From contig VGYC01000045.1 of NCBI GenBank assembly GCA_016873095.1, forward strand, positions 1 to 43,181: a DNA stretch of 43,181 nt, read 5' to 3'. Below, piece by piece: positions 25,856 through 33,074 of the stretch. The stretch comes from Planctomycetota bacterium. GTDB taxonomy: Bacteria > Planctomycetota > Planctomycetia > Gemmatales > Gemmataceae. Every line of letters begins with the position of its first letter. Position 1 is the first letter of the stretch. Made by a program: the position numbers and the translations under genes. Under the pieces are notes generated by a model. It saw only the letters and a list, made by a program, of their open reading frames with translations, did no database searches and had not been told where the DNA came from.

Positions 25856-27430
25856 ATGAGCGACCCAACATGCGCTTTTGATGATTCACATCTGGAGCCG
25901 ACGATCGAGACCGGCCCGGGCGCGGAATCCGCAGCCCGGATGCCCGCGCCGAGCCGCGATGGACAGGCCGCTCACGCCGCGGCCGGGCAGTTTGGCGATT
26001 ACGATCTCCTTCAGGAAGTCGCCCGAGGCGGCATGGGAATCGTCTATCGGGCCAGGCAGCTCAGCCTGGATCGCGTCGTGGCCTTGAAAATGATCATCGC
26101 CGGCCGGCTGGCCAGCGAGGAGGACCTGCAGCGCTTCCGCACGGAGGCCGAGGCAGCCGCCCGCTTGCAGCATCCCAACATCGTCAAGGTCTACGAGGTC
26201 GGCGAGGCGGACGGCCAGCACTTCTTCAGCATGGAGTTCATCGACGGGCAAAGCCTGTCGCAGAAGGTACACGCCCAGGGGCCGCTGCCGGGTCGGGAGG
26301 CGGCCCGGCAGTTACGGCTGATTGCCCGGGCCGTGCATCATGCTCATCGCCACGGTGTCTTGCACCGCGACCTGAAGCCCGCCAACATCCTCATCGACGC
26401 GGAGGATGAGCCGCACGTCACCGACTTCGGCCTGGCCAAGCGCATCGGCGGCGACTCGGATCGCACTCGCACCGGCGTGATCCTCGGCACGCCCAGCTAC
26501 ATGGCTCCCGAGCAAGCCGCGGGAAGCGTCCGTGACCTCGGCCCGCCCTGCGACATCTATGGACTGGGGGCCATCCTCTACGAGTTGCTCACCGGCCGGC
26601 CGCCGTTTCGCTCGGAATCGTCGCTGGAAACAGTCCGTCAGGTGCTGGATCACGACCCGGTGCCGCCGCGCCTGCTGAACCCCAATGTCGACGCGGTGCT
26701 CGAGACCATCTGCCTGAAGTGCCTGGAGAAGGACCCCGGCCGCCGTTACGCAACCGCCGAGGGCGTGGCCGAAGACCTGCAGCGCTATCTCAACGATGAG
26801 CCCATCAGCGCCCGCAGCTTCAACGTCTTCGATCGCCTGACGCAGATGCTCGACCGCAGCCGCAATGACGTGGCGTTCCACGCCTGGAGCACGATGGTGC
26901 TGATCATCGCCGGCATCATCTTCGTGTCGCACGTCGCCGTCTATGCCCTGACGTGGCTGGAACATCCACACGAGCAGATCGTGCTGGCCCGGCTGGCGCA
27001 GTTCGTGTTCATCGCCATCGTTTTCTGGCGCAATCGGGGCGACCGGCTCTTGCCCACCAGCGCCGCCGAGCGCGAGCTGTGGACCATCTGGATCGGCTAC
27101 ATATTCGCGTACGGCGTGACCTCGCTGGTTATCCGCACGCTGATTCACCTGGGCATCATCACCGGCGGAGCAGGCCAGCCACCACACTGGGAAGAGCTGG
27201 TGCTGTATCCGTTCTCGTCGGTGGCTTCCGGCCTGGCCTTCTTCATCATGGGCTGCAACTACTGGGGCCGGCTTTACGCCGTGGGCATTGCCTTCTTCGT
27301 GCTGGCCATCCTGATTCCCTATCATCTGGAATGGGCGCCGCTGGCATTCGGCACGCTCTGGTCCGGAGCCCTGGTGGCACTGGGTTTCCGGCTGGAAAAG
27401 CTGAGCCGCGAGGCAAAGCGAACGACCTAG
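25856..27430 (+). CDS. serine/threonine protein kinase with polytopic membrane C-terminus
   Basis: A 524-residue Hanks-type kinase. The domain (about 45-320) has the ATP loop ARGGMGIVYRA (Gly57-Gly60), Lys78 in VALKMI, HRDLKPAN (from about 170), DFGLAK (from about 189) and the activation-loop end APEQAAG. The C-terminal 190 residues contain about six hydrophobic segments (from about 340, e.g. TMVLIIAGIIFVSHVAVYAL and LAFFIMGCNYWGRLYAVGIA), so the protein is a membrane-embedded kinase without a long sensor domain. The ATG at 25856 is used because the kinase domain needs it; a longer overlapping frame through the DUF1553 gene is a shadow. It lies 107 bases after that gene. Confidence 0.9.
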   Translation: MSDPTCAFDDSHLEPTIETGPGAESAARMPAPSRDGQAAHAAAGQFGDYDLLQEVARGGMGIVYRARQLSLDRVVALKMIIAGRLASEEDLQRFRTEAEAAARLQHPNIVKVYEVGEADGQHFFSMEFIDGQSLSQKVHAQGPLPGREAARQLRLIARAVHHAHRHGVLHRDLKPANILIDAEDEPHVTDFGLAKRIGGDSDRTRTGVILGTPSYMAPEQAAGSVRDLGPPCDIYGLGAILYELLTGRPPFRSESSLETVRQVLDHDPVPPRLLNPNVDAVLETICLKCLEKDPGRRYATAEGVAEDLQRYLNDEPISARSFNVFDRLTQMLDRSRNDVAFHAWSTMVLIIAGIIFVSHVAVYALTWLEHPHEQIVLARLAQFVFIAIVFWRNRGDRLLPTSAAERELWTIWIGYIFAYGVTSLVIRTLIHLGIITGGAGQPPHWEELVLYPFSSVASGLAFFIMGCNYWGRLYAVGIAFFVLAILIPYHLEWAPLAFGTLWSGALVALGFRLEKLSREAKRTT

Positions 27431-27505
27431 CCGCAAGTGCCAGCTTGACGGCTCGAAGCCGCGTGCCGCCCAGCGGACAGCTTGCCGCGACCGACGAGGA
27501 ACACC

Positions 27506-27937
27506 ATGGCCGACTTGACACGTGTCAGCATCTCCCTGGAATCCACATTGCTGTCGGAGTTCGACAAGCACATCGCGGGCAAGGGTTACGACACGCGCAG
27601 CGAGGCGATCCGCGACCTGATTCGCGAACTGCTGGTGCGCGACACGTCCCGCAAGGCCGAGGGCGACCAAGTGGCCGTAGTCACGCTGGTATATGACCAC
27701 CATGCCCGCGAACTGGCCGCCCGGCTCATCGACAAGCAGCACCACCATCACGAACTCGTGATTTCCAGCATGCATGTGCATCTTGGGGAACGGCACTGTC
27801 TGGAAGTGTCAATCTTGCGCGGCGCCGGCAAGGAAGTCACGCATCTCGGCAACGCGTTGATCGCCACCAAGGGCGTGCTGCACGGCGAGATCACCTTTAC
27901 CAGCGGCGAGAAAGGACTCAACAAGTGGCGGTCTTGA
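27506..27937 (+). CDS. nikR: nickel-responsive transcriptional regulator NikR
   Basis: A 143-residue ribbon-helix-helix/ACT-type repressor of nickel uptake. The N-terminal RHH DNA-binding domain (TRVSISLESTLLSEFDKHIA, then YDTRSEAIRDLIRELL) is followed by the nickel-binding ACT domain. The high-affinity site is complete: the QHHHHEL cluster and His90, His92 and Cys98 in MHVHLGERHC, with the same spacing as H87, H89 and C95 of E. coli NikR. The ATG at 27506 has GAGGA upstream. No nickel transporter or hydrogenase/urease gene is next to it in this window, so its targets lie elsewhere. A heptanucleotide array starts six bases after the stop codon. Confidence 0.93.
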   Translation: MADLTRVSISLESTLLSEFDKHIAGKGYDTRSEAIRDLIRELLVRDTSRKAEGDQVAVVTLVYDHHARELAARLIDKQHHHHELVISSMHVHLGERHCLEVSILRGAGKEVTHLGNALIATKGVLHGEITFTSGEKGLNKWRS

Positions 27938-27942
27938 GAGTG

Positions 27943-28061
27943 TTCAGTTTTCAGTGTTCAGTTTTCAGTGTTCACGCTGCTGCAACGCAATCCTGGGACA
28001 CTACTCGAAAAGCCATTCAGGCGCTCATTGCTGAACACTGAACACTGGAAACCGAACACTG
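27943..28061. repeat. heptanucleotide array, inverted pair (nikR / hydrolase 3' ends)
   Basis: The left arm 27943-27974 is four exact heptamers, TTCAGTT TTCAGTG twice, plus TTCA. The right arm 28029-28061 has related heptamers in reverse orientation (TGAACAC units after TTGCTGAA). The pair faces inward between convergent nikR and the hydrolase gene. The right arm is inside the last codons of the hydrolase and encodes its final residues. Confidence 0.85.
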
Positions 28062-29027
28062 TTCGACCCAGTCGAGCACGCGCCAGTCGATCCAGAAATG
28101 ATCCGGGTCGCACGGTTGCGCCTTGCCGATGAAGCCAAGATGGCCGCCGCGCTCGGTGACGAGGAGCCGAGTGGTCGGCGACAGCTGCGGTTGCAGGAAC
28201 GAGCGAATAGGCACGATGGGATCGTCTTCGGAAGCGACAATGAGCGTCGGCACACGAATGGCCGACAGGTGGGGCGCCGCACTGCACACTTCGTAGTAGC
28301 TCTTGAGCGAGCCGAACCGCCAGACGCGCGTGTAGAAGAATTCATTGAACGCATCGAGAGAATCCAGGCGGGGCAGCAGGCGATGGCCTTCGGCATAACC
28401 GGGCAAGCCCTGTGCAAGCTTGATGGCGAATTTCATGAAATAACGGTGGTAGAAGCCGTTGCCTGGGCGCTGAATGGCGGCCGCGGCGGCAGCCAGATCG
28501 ATGGCCGGGTTCACGGCCATCACGCCGCTCACGTTTCGCGGCAACAAGTCATGCGACTCGCCGGCCAGCTTGAGGACAATGTTGCCTCCCAACGAATAGC
28601 CGACCACACAGGTGCTCGAACCGGGACAAAGCCGGCCCACATATTGAAGGGCCCGCGCCAGGTCGCTGGACGAACCTGCGTGATAAAGCCGCCTGGCCAG
28701 GCCCCGGCCGGCGCCGCAGCCGCGCTGATCCATGCGAAACACACGCACGCCTTGTTCCTTCAAGCGCGCCGCACCTCGTTCCATGTAACGGCTGCGATAC
28801 GATCCGCAGATGCCGTGCAGCAACAGTGCCGTCGGTCCGCCCGTCCGCCAGCCCTCCGGGCAATCGTCGTGCAGCACCAGTCGATCGCCGTCCGGCAGCG
28901 CCACGCGATGCCGGTGTGCTGCGCAGGCCGGTTTGGGCCCCGGCATCCAGAATCCGGCCAGCGTCTGGGCATGGCAGCCGCGCAGCCAGGGTAATGGTCG
29001 AAACGATGGTAGGCAGACTGTTTTCAT
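28017..29027 (-). CDS. alpha/beta hydrolase, YheT-like (COG0429)
   Basis: A 336-residue hydrolase. The N-terminus (PLPWLRGCHAQTLAG) and LHGICGSYRSRYM are typical of the YheT/ABHD1-3 family. Catalytic residues are Ser145 in GYSLGGN, Asp in SEDDP (268-269) and His296 in GGHLGF. No signal peptide is obvious, so it is probably cytoplasmic or peripheral. The natural substrate is unknown; related proteins act on esters or phospholipids. The ATG at 29027 is chosen because the family N-terminus begins there; a frame from 29165 adds only unsupported residues. The last five or so residues (VQCSA region) are encoded by the heptanucleotide repeat, so the original C-terminus may have been shorter. Confidence 0.87.
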   Translation of the reverse strand: MKTVCLPSFRPLPWLRGCHAQTLAGFWMPGPKPACAAHRHRVALPDGDRLVLHDDCPEGWRTGGPTALLLHGICGSYRSRYMERGAARLKEQGVRVFRMDQRGCGAGRGLARRLYHAGSSSDLARALQYVGRLCPGSSTCVVGYSLGGNIVLKLAGESHDLLPRNVSGVMAVNPAIDLAAAAAAIQRPGNGFYHRYFMKFAIKLAQGLPGYAEGHRLLPRLDSLDAFNEFFYTRVWRFGSLKSYYEVCSAAPHLSAIRVPTLIVASEDDPIVPIRSFLQPQLSPTTRLLVTERGGHLGFIGKAQPCDPDHFWIDWRVLDWVEQCSVSSVQCSAMSA

Positions 29028-29614
29028 GATGCTACCGGAGTCCAGATGCCAACGATGCTCGGCAAATAAAGCAAGGGGCATGCCGGGAAGCGGGATCGGA
29101 TTCGTTGCGTTGCCACCCCCTCCCTCCGCGTCGATGTCAGTCCCATGAGCACAACTCAAATGCAATCAACACATTGCGATCATGACCCGGTCCAGAATTC
29201 GTTGCCGGACCTGGCGTCTCGATGGGGGTATGAATCCGCTAGAGGTCCATTGACATTGCGTATCAAATCGGCCGATTGACTTATCGATGTGATGGCATGC
29301 GCCGGTCAGGCAGTGTCGGTTTGTTGCTGGAACCTGGCGCATGGGAGACCGGGCAGATTGGGGGGCCGACGACGGGCCCGTGGCCGGCTGCCAGCGAGTA
29401 GCGAGGTGCACGACACTCATTGCCCATCTTGTCAGAGCTTGCCATTCGCGCCTCGAGTTGGCGGCGCAATCGGATTTACTGTCACGCGCGGCAAGCCTGA
29501 GCCTCCTGCAAGGCTGGGTCCCCAGAGAAAGCTGCTAAAGCTGGGGTGGGTGAGAAGCCGACTAAAAGGAACGAGTACGGCGAACCAAGCCTTCAGGCTG
29601 TTTCCTGAAGGTGG

Positions 29615-29636
29615 GTTTACTGTGTACACGGTGAAC
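29615..29636. promoter_or_regulatory. 22-base near-palindrome upstream of the cysteine-rich gene
   Basis: GTTTACTGTGTACACGGTGA followed by AC: nine of eleven base pairs match and the two others are G-T pairs. It is centred about 95 bases before the GTG start. It could be an operator for a dimeric regulator or the stem of an RNA leader. Function is inferred from symmetry only. Confidence 0.45.
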
Positions 29637-29708
29637 AAAGGCGCAGGCTAGCTGGAAAGAGTGGTCCGCCACTTCGCCACCGGTCCTGGGCCCAAGTCAA
29701 ACCCAAAC

Positions 29709-29714
29709 GGAGGA
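29709..29714 (+). promoter_or_regulatory. ribosome-binding site that selects a GTG start
   Basis: A perfect GGAGGA six bases before GTG 29721. It decides for this start over the ATG-less extension and puts the signal peptide at the very N-terminus. Confidence 0.8.
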
Positions 29715-29720
29715 ATCCTC

Positions 29721-30518
29721 GTGAATGCTGCGTTTCTTTTGGTAACGACGGCCTGGCTGGCTGGTGATGCTCCCGCGGCAGCGCCAGTGGCCGCGCCGGC
29801 GAGCTCGTGTTGCAGCTCCTCGTGTTGCACGAGCTGCTGCTACGAGCCATGCTGCTGCGAATGCCGCTGCAAGAAGCAACGCCGTTGCCGCCGCAGCCGT
29901 TGCTGCAACGACTGCTGCCAGACCTGCTGCCAGCCTTGCTGCCAGCCGTGCTGCAAGGTCAGCTGCTGCCAGCCGTGCTGCAAGGTCAGCTGCTGCCAGC
30001 CGTGCTGCCAGACCTGCTGCCAGCCGACTTGCTGCAACAACTGCTGCAACGACTGCTGCTGCAAGAAGCAACGCCGTTGCCGTCGTCATCGTTGCGATGA
30101 CTGCTGCCACTGCTGCCAGCCCTGCTGCCAGCAGACTTGCTGCCAGCCGTGCTGCAAGGTGACCTGCTGCCAGCCGACCTGCTGCAACACCTGCTGCCAG
30201 CCGTGCTGCAAGGTGACCTGCTGCCAGCCGACTTGCTGCAACACCTGCTGCAACGACTGCTGCTGCAAGAAGCAACGCCGTTGCCGTCGTCATCGTTGCG
30301 ATGACTGCTGCTGCTACGTGCCGTGCTGCGACACGGGCTGCGCCACGGTCGCTCCGAAGGGCGAGAGCATTGCTCCGCCGAAGAAGATGCCCACCGAGCC
30401 GCCCCGTGAAGTTCGCATCAACACCCCGGCCGCCAGCCCCACCACCCCCGCCCTGGAAGTGGCCCCGGCTGCCGTCCCCGGTTTCGATGCCGACAATCGC
30501 AACAGCAACCCCTTCTAA
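29721..30518 (+). CDS. exported ultra-cysteine-rich repeat protein
   Basis: A 265-residue protein with a signal peptide (MNAAFLLVTTAWLAGDAPAA when counted from the base after GTG; cleavage near APAAA). The mature part is built from CC pairs separated by two or three residues: CCQPCCK, CCQPTCCN and CCNDCCCKK, with the basic block CKKQRRCRR three times. By hand count it has 76 cysteines, about 29% of the protein. A Pro/Ala-rich tail (about 215-265) ends in NRNSNPF. The pattern resembles keratin-associated proteins, not metallothioneins, which are short and not exported. Planctomycete walls are known to be protein-rich and cystine-rich, so a disulfide-linked envelope component is a reasonable inference. 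It is monocistronic, with a strong terminator. Confidence 0.85.
   Translation: MNAAFLLVTTAWLAGDAPAAAPVAAPASSCCSSSCCTSCCYEPCCCECRCKKQRRCRRSRCCNDCCQTCCQPCCQPCCKVSCCQPCCKVSCCQPCCQTCCQPTCCNNCCNDCCCKKQRRCRRHRCDDCCHCCQPCCQQTCCQPCCKVTCCQPTCCNTCCQPCCKVTCCQPTCCNTCCNDCCCKKQRRCRRHRCDDCCCYVPCCDTGCATVAPKGESIAPPKKMPTEPPREVRINTPAASPTTPALEVAPAAVPGFDADNRNSNPF
30041..30311 (+). repeat. internal tandem duplication in the cysteine-rich gene
   Basis: A 67-base segment (30041-30107) recurs without change at 30245-30311, an offset of 204 bases or 68 codons. Inside this unit a 54-base block (30138-30191) is repeated directly (30192-30245) with one difference. The gene therefore grew by in-frame duplication and may vary in length between strains. 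Confidence 0.85.
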
Positions 30519-30569
30519 TTACGGTGCCATCGCCCCAGGCGTGAGCCTGGCGTAACCACCGAAGCCCAA

Positions 30570-30608
30570 CCGGCCCGCGAAACCCCAGTTTCGCGGGCCG
30601 GTCTTTTT
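30570..30608 (+). terminator. rho-independent terminator of the cysteine-rich gene
   Basis: A perfect 14-base-pair stem (ccggcccgcgaaac / gtttcgcgggccgg, loop ccca) followed by tcttttt. It lies 52 bases after the stop codon. A small ccaggc / gcctgg hairpin (30535-30550) precedes it. Confidence 0.92.
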
Positions 30609-30691
30609 CAGTTTTCAGTGTTCAGTTTTCAGTGTTCAGAACAGGAATGCACGGCTTGCTGAAAACTGAAAACTGAAAACTGAAAACTAAC
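30607..30691. repeat. heptanucleotide array, inverted pair (cysteine-rich / lipoyl enzyme 3' ends)
   Basis: The left arm 30607-30639 is TTCAGTT TTCAGTG twice plus TTCAG, the same unit as at 27943. The right arm 30656-30691 starts with ttgctgaa and continues as four ctgaaaa heptamers. The arms can pair over about 28 bases. It begins in the T-run of the terminator and ends on the stop codon of the convergent gene. Confidence 0.87.
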
Positions 30692-31412
30692 TACGCCTGT
30701 CATTCCATGCCGGATTCTCGTACCGTTCGCACATGAGCCGGTCGCGACTGCCGGACTCCTCGCTCGTCCAGGCGCCGATGCTGACCTTCCAGCCGGTAAC
30801 TTGCTCGAACTCTCTTGCGATCTTCGCTTGCAAGACGTCCTCGGAAACCGCACGGTCGCCGTGCTCACGGATGCCCCGCAAATGGGGAACATGCGGGCTC
30901 GCCTGCAGCAGCACCGCGCCATGCTGCAGCAGTCCTTGCCGTTGCTTGCGCTGGGCGCTACCGACCACCTTGTGTCCGGCAACTGTCAAGTCGCCGCATG
31001 ACCAGCGGCGAAAGCACAAAGCCTCCGCCGCCGGAGGCGGCGCACACTGTCCTTCCTGGCGAACGTCGATGCCCACGCTACGCAACGCAGTCGCGATGAT
31101 CTGGTGCATACGCACGAGCCACGAGTCCCGGCCTTGCAGCCATTGGCCCGGCAAGGCGAGAGCATAGGTCAGCTCATGGTGATGAACGAGCATGCCGCCG
31201 CCCGTGGGCCGGCGCACGAATGGTAGACCGCGTAGCGTTGTGTGGCGACACGATGTGGCCTGGAAGTAGCCGAGGCTCACCGTCGCTTCTCGCCAGCCGT
31301 AGAAGCGTAGCGACGCCATGCCGCGCGCCGCGGACGTGAGCATGACCTCGTCGCCGGCCATGTTAACCGGGCCGGAAGCAACTGCATGCGGCAACAGTCG
31401 AACGCTGCTCAT
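30687..31412 (-). CDS. lipoate-protein ligase A / octanoyltransferase (LipM-like) family protein
   Basis: A 241-residue BPL/LPL-fold enzyme of protein lipoylation, cytoplasmic. It has the catalytic-domain motifs LGYFQ (47-51), RRPTGGGMLVHHHELTYAL (from 67) and GHKVVGSAQRKQRQGLLQHG with Lys148. Cys133 in LCFRR stands 15 residues before this lysine, as I recall for the acyl-accepting cysteine of LipM octanoyltransferases, so transfer of octanoate from acyl-carrier protein is more likely than ATP-dependent lipoate ligation. The ATG at 31412 is chosen because the extension to 31490 is translated from a palindromic repeat. It follows gcvPB on the same strand by about 90 bases; GcvH, the usual lipoylated partner, is not in this window. 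Confidence 0.82.
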   Translation of the reverse strand: MSSVRLLPHAVASGPVNMAGDEVMLTSAARGMASLRFYGWREATVSLGYFQATSCRHTTLRGLPFVRRPTGGGMLVHHHELTYALALPGQWLQGRDSWLVRMHQIIATALRSVGIDVRQEGQCAPPPAAEALCFRRWSCGDLTVAGHKVVGSAQRKQRQGLLQHGAVLLQASPHVPHLRGIREHGDRAVSEDVLQAKIAREFEQVTGWKVSIGAWTSEESGSRDRLMCERYENPAWNDRRS

Positions 31413-31423
31413 GATCACACGGC

Positions 31424-31490
31424 TTGCTTGCGTTTCGCGCTCGCATGGTCGCTTGGCGCTTGGTGCGTTGCGAACGCGAAACGTAAACAA
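31424..31490. repeat. second copy of the CGCGAAACGTAAACAA palindrome
   Basis: The right arm 31475-31490 is identical to the arm at 16496-16511. The left arm 31424-31439 matches it at 14 of 16 positions (the others can form G-T pairs). The interior (35 bases) is longer than in the first copy and only partly symmetrical. It lies between gcvPB and the lipoyl enzyme gene. Confidence 0.8.
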
Positions 31491-31502
31491 AGGGCCGACT
31501 TG

Positions 31503-32957
31503 CTAGCCCTTCGGGCCCTTCCAGCGCAGCACCGGCTCCTTGGCTGCTTTCACGTCATCCGGGCGGCTGATGCCCAGCGTGTGCGGCGCGTTGTGCAGGA
31601 AGTCAGCTTCCTCGCCCACGATCCCCTGCAACGCCCGAGCAAACGCGTCCAGGGTCTCCTTGCTCTCAGTCTCCGTCGGCTCCACCATGATCGCCTCCGG
31701 GACGACCAGCGGGAAATACACCGTCGGCGCGTGATAGCCGAAGTCGAGGAGCCGCTTGCCGATGTCCATGGCGCTGATCTTGCGCGTGCGTTTCAGGGTC
31801 CGGGCACTGGCCACGAACTCGTGCATGCAGCGGTCGCCGTGGGGAACCTCGCAGATGTTCTTGACGAGCGCCAGCAGGTAGTTGGCATTGAGGACGGCGA
31901 TCTCGGACACCTCGCGCAGGCCGCGGGCGCCCAGCGTGCGGATGTAGCAGTAGCCGCGCAGCAGGATGCCGACGTTGCCGAAGAAGCTGCGCACCCGGCC
32001 GATGGTCTTGGGCCGGTCGTAGTCCAGCCGATAGCTGTTGCCGTCATGCGTCACCACCGGCGCGGGCAGAAACGGCGCCAGGAACGAACGCACGGCGATC
32101 GGCCCCGAGCCAGGTCCGCCGGCGCCGTGCGGACCGGTGAAGGTCTTGTGCACGTTGTAGTGCATCATGTCGGCGCCGAAATCGCCAGGCCGGGTGATGC
32201 CCAGGATGGCGTTCATGTTGGCGCCGTCCAGGTACACCAGCCCACCCTTGTCGTGCAGCATGCGCGTGATGTCGGTGATCTGCGCGTCGAAGAGGCCGAG
32301 CGTGTTCGGGTTGGTGATCATGAACACGGCCGTGCGCTCGTCGAGCTTGGCCTTGAGGTCGTCGAGATCGACGAAGCCACGGGCGTTGCTCTTGACGGTG
32401 ACGGCGTCGAAGCCGGCGATGGCGGCACTGGCCGGGTTGGTCCCGTGCGCGCTATCGGGGATGAGCACGCGCGTGCGCTTCTCGCCCTTGTCGCGGAAGG
32501 AGGCGGCCGCCACCAGCAGTGCGGTCAGTTCACCCTGGGCGCCGGCCGCCGGCTGCAGCGACACGGCATCCAGCCCGGCAATCTCCGCGAGGATCGTCTG
32601 CATCTCGAAGAGCATGCGCAGCATGCCCTGGCAGGAGGCGTCGCTCTGCAAGGGATGCAGGTTGGCCATGCCGCCCAGCGCCGCCATCCGTTCGTGCCGC
32701 TTGGGATTGTACTTCATCGTGCACGAACCCAGCGGATAGAAGTTGGTGTCGATCGACATGTTCCGCGCGGACAGATTGACGAAATGACGGATCAGGTCGA
32801 TCTCGCCTACCTCCGGCAACGGCGGCGGCGCGTCCGCCACCGCTCCGGCCGGCAGCAGCTTGTCCTTCACCGGCACGTCACTCTCCGGCAGAAGGTGACA
32901 GCGCCGTTCCGGCTGGCTCAGCTCGAACAACAGGTCGGTTGATTGGTTGCTTGGCAT
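31503..32957 (-). CDS. gcvPB: glycine dehydrogenase (aminomethyl-transferring) subunit 2
   Basis: The PLP-binding subunit of two-subunit glycine decarboxylase (P-protein), 484 residues, part of the glycine cleavage system in the cytoplasm. The PLP lysine is Lys271 in NVHKTFTGPHGAGGPG, and the N-terminus TDLLFELSQPERRCHLLP is that of GcvPB. The gcvPA, gcvT and gcvH genes would be expected upstream but are not in the window. The ATG at 32957 is preferred to the one at 32969: the latter is created by a heptanucleotide repeat unit (GAATG...), whereas the former has GGAAA upstream. The lipoyl-transfer enzyme gene lies directly downstream, which fits the need to lipoylate GcvH. Confidence 0.92.
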   Translation of the reverse strand: MPSNQSTDLLFELSQPERRCHLLPESDVPVKDKLLPAGAVADAPPPLPEVGEIDLIRHFVNLSARNMSIDTNFYPLGSCTMKYNPKRHERMAALGGMANLHPLQSDASCQGMLRMLFEMQTILAEIAGLDAVSLQPAAGAQGELTALLVAAASFRDKGEKRTRVLIPDSAHGTNPASAAIAGFDAVTVKSNARGFVDLDDLKAKLDERTAVFMITNPNTLGLFDAQITDITRMLHDKGGLVYLDGANMNAILGITRPGDFGADMMHYNVHKTFTGPHGAGGPGSGPIAVRSFLAPFLPAPVVTHDGNSYRLDYDRPKTIGRVRSFFGNVGILLRGYCYIRTLGARGLREVSEIAVLNANYLLALVKNICEVPHGDRCMHEFVASARTLKRTRKISAMDIGKRLLDFGYHAPTVYFPLVVPEAIMVEPTETESKETLDAFARALQGIVGEEADFLHNAPHTLGISRPDDVKAAKEPVLRWKGPKG

Positions 32958-32971
32958 CAAGATTTCCATTC

Positions 32972-33060
32972 TTCGTTTTTCATTCTTCGTTTTTCATTTT
33001 TCATTTCAGGCCGCAATGAAGAAATGAAGAATTGAAAACGAAGAATGAAGAATGAAAAAT
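32972..33060. repeat. heptanucleotide array of TTC(A/G)TT(C/T) type, inverted pair
   Basis: The left arm 32972-33006 is five heptamers, TTCGTTT TTCATTC TTCGTTT TTCATTT TTCATTT. The right arm (about 33014-33060) holds the same units on the other strand. They can form a long hairpin over an 8-base loop. It lies directly upstream of gcvPB, and its first unit overlaps an in-frame ATG of that gene. Confidence 0.83.
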
Positions 33061-33074
33061 CACAAACGACCACA

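Larger units (their letters stand above)
29028..29720. other. long intergenic region upstream of the cysteine-rich gene
   Basis: About 690 bases with no convincing gene. Short open frames here have no domain, no good ribosome-binding site and no consistent codon use. No tRNA is visible. The last 200 bases contain three foldable pieces: ccccag / ctgggg near 29521-29547, cttcagg / cctgaag near 29591-29609, and a 22-base near-palindrome at 29615-29636. The region must hold the divergent promoters of the hydrolase and the cysteine-rich gene. Confidence 0.6.

Noticed and set aside
22401-25889. Minus-strand open frame of 1162 codons across the DUF1549/DUF1553 gene
   Set aside because: It is the antisense shadow of a recognisable gene. 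GC-rich third positions remove stop codons on the other strand; the product has no domain, signal or ribosome-binding site.
29289-29651. Plus-strand frame of 120 codons in the long intergenic region
   Set aside because: No domain, no ribosome-binding site, ends in the palindromic leader; coding potential not visible.
29697-30293. Minus-strand Ala/Val-rich frame opposite the cysteine-rich gene
   Set aside because: Its sequence is the simple consequence of antisense CTG/CTGC repeats; no start signal. The plus-strand frame has a ribosome-binding site, signal peptide and terminator.
29721-30518. Cysteine-rich gene as a metallothionein or a non-coding triplet-repeat tract
   Set aside because: It is much longer than metallothioneins, has an export signal, and the frame is kept open with an ordered non-repetitive tail and a terminator.
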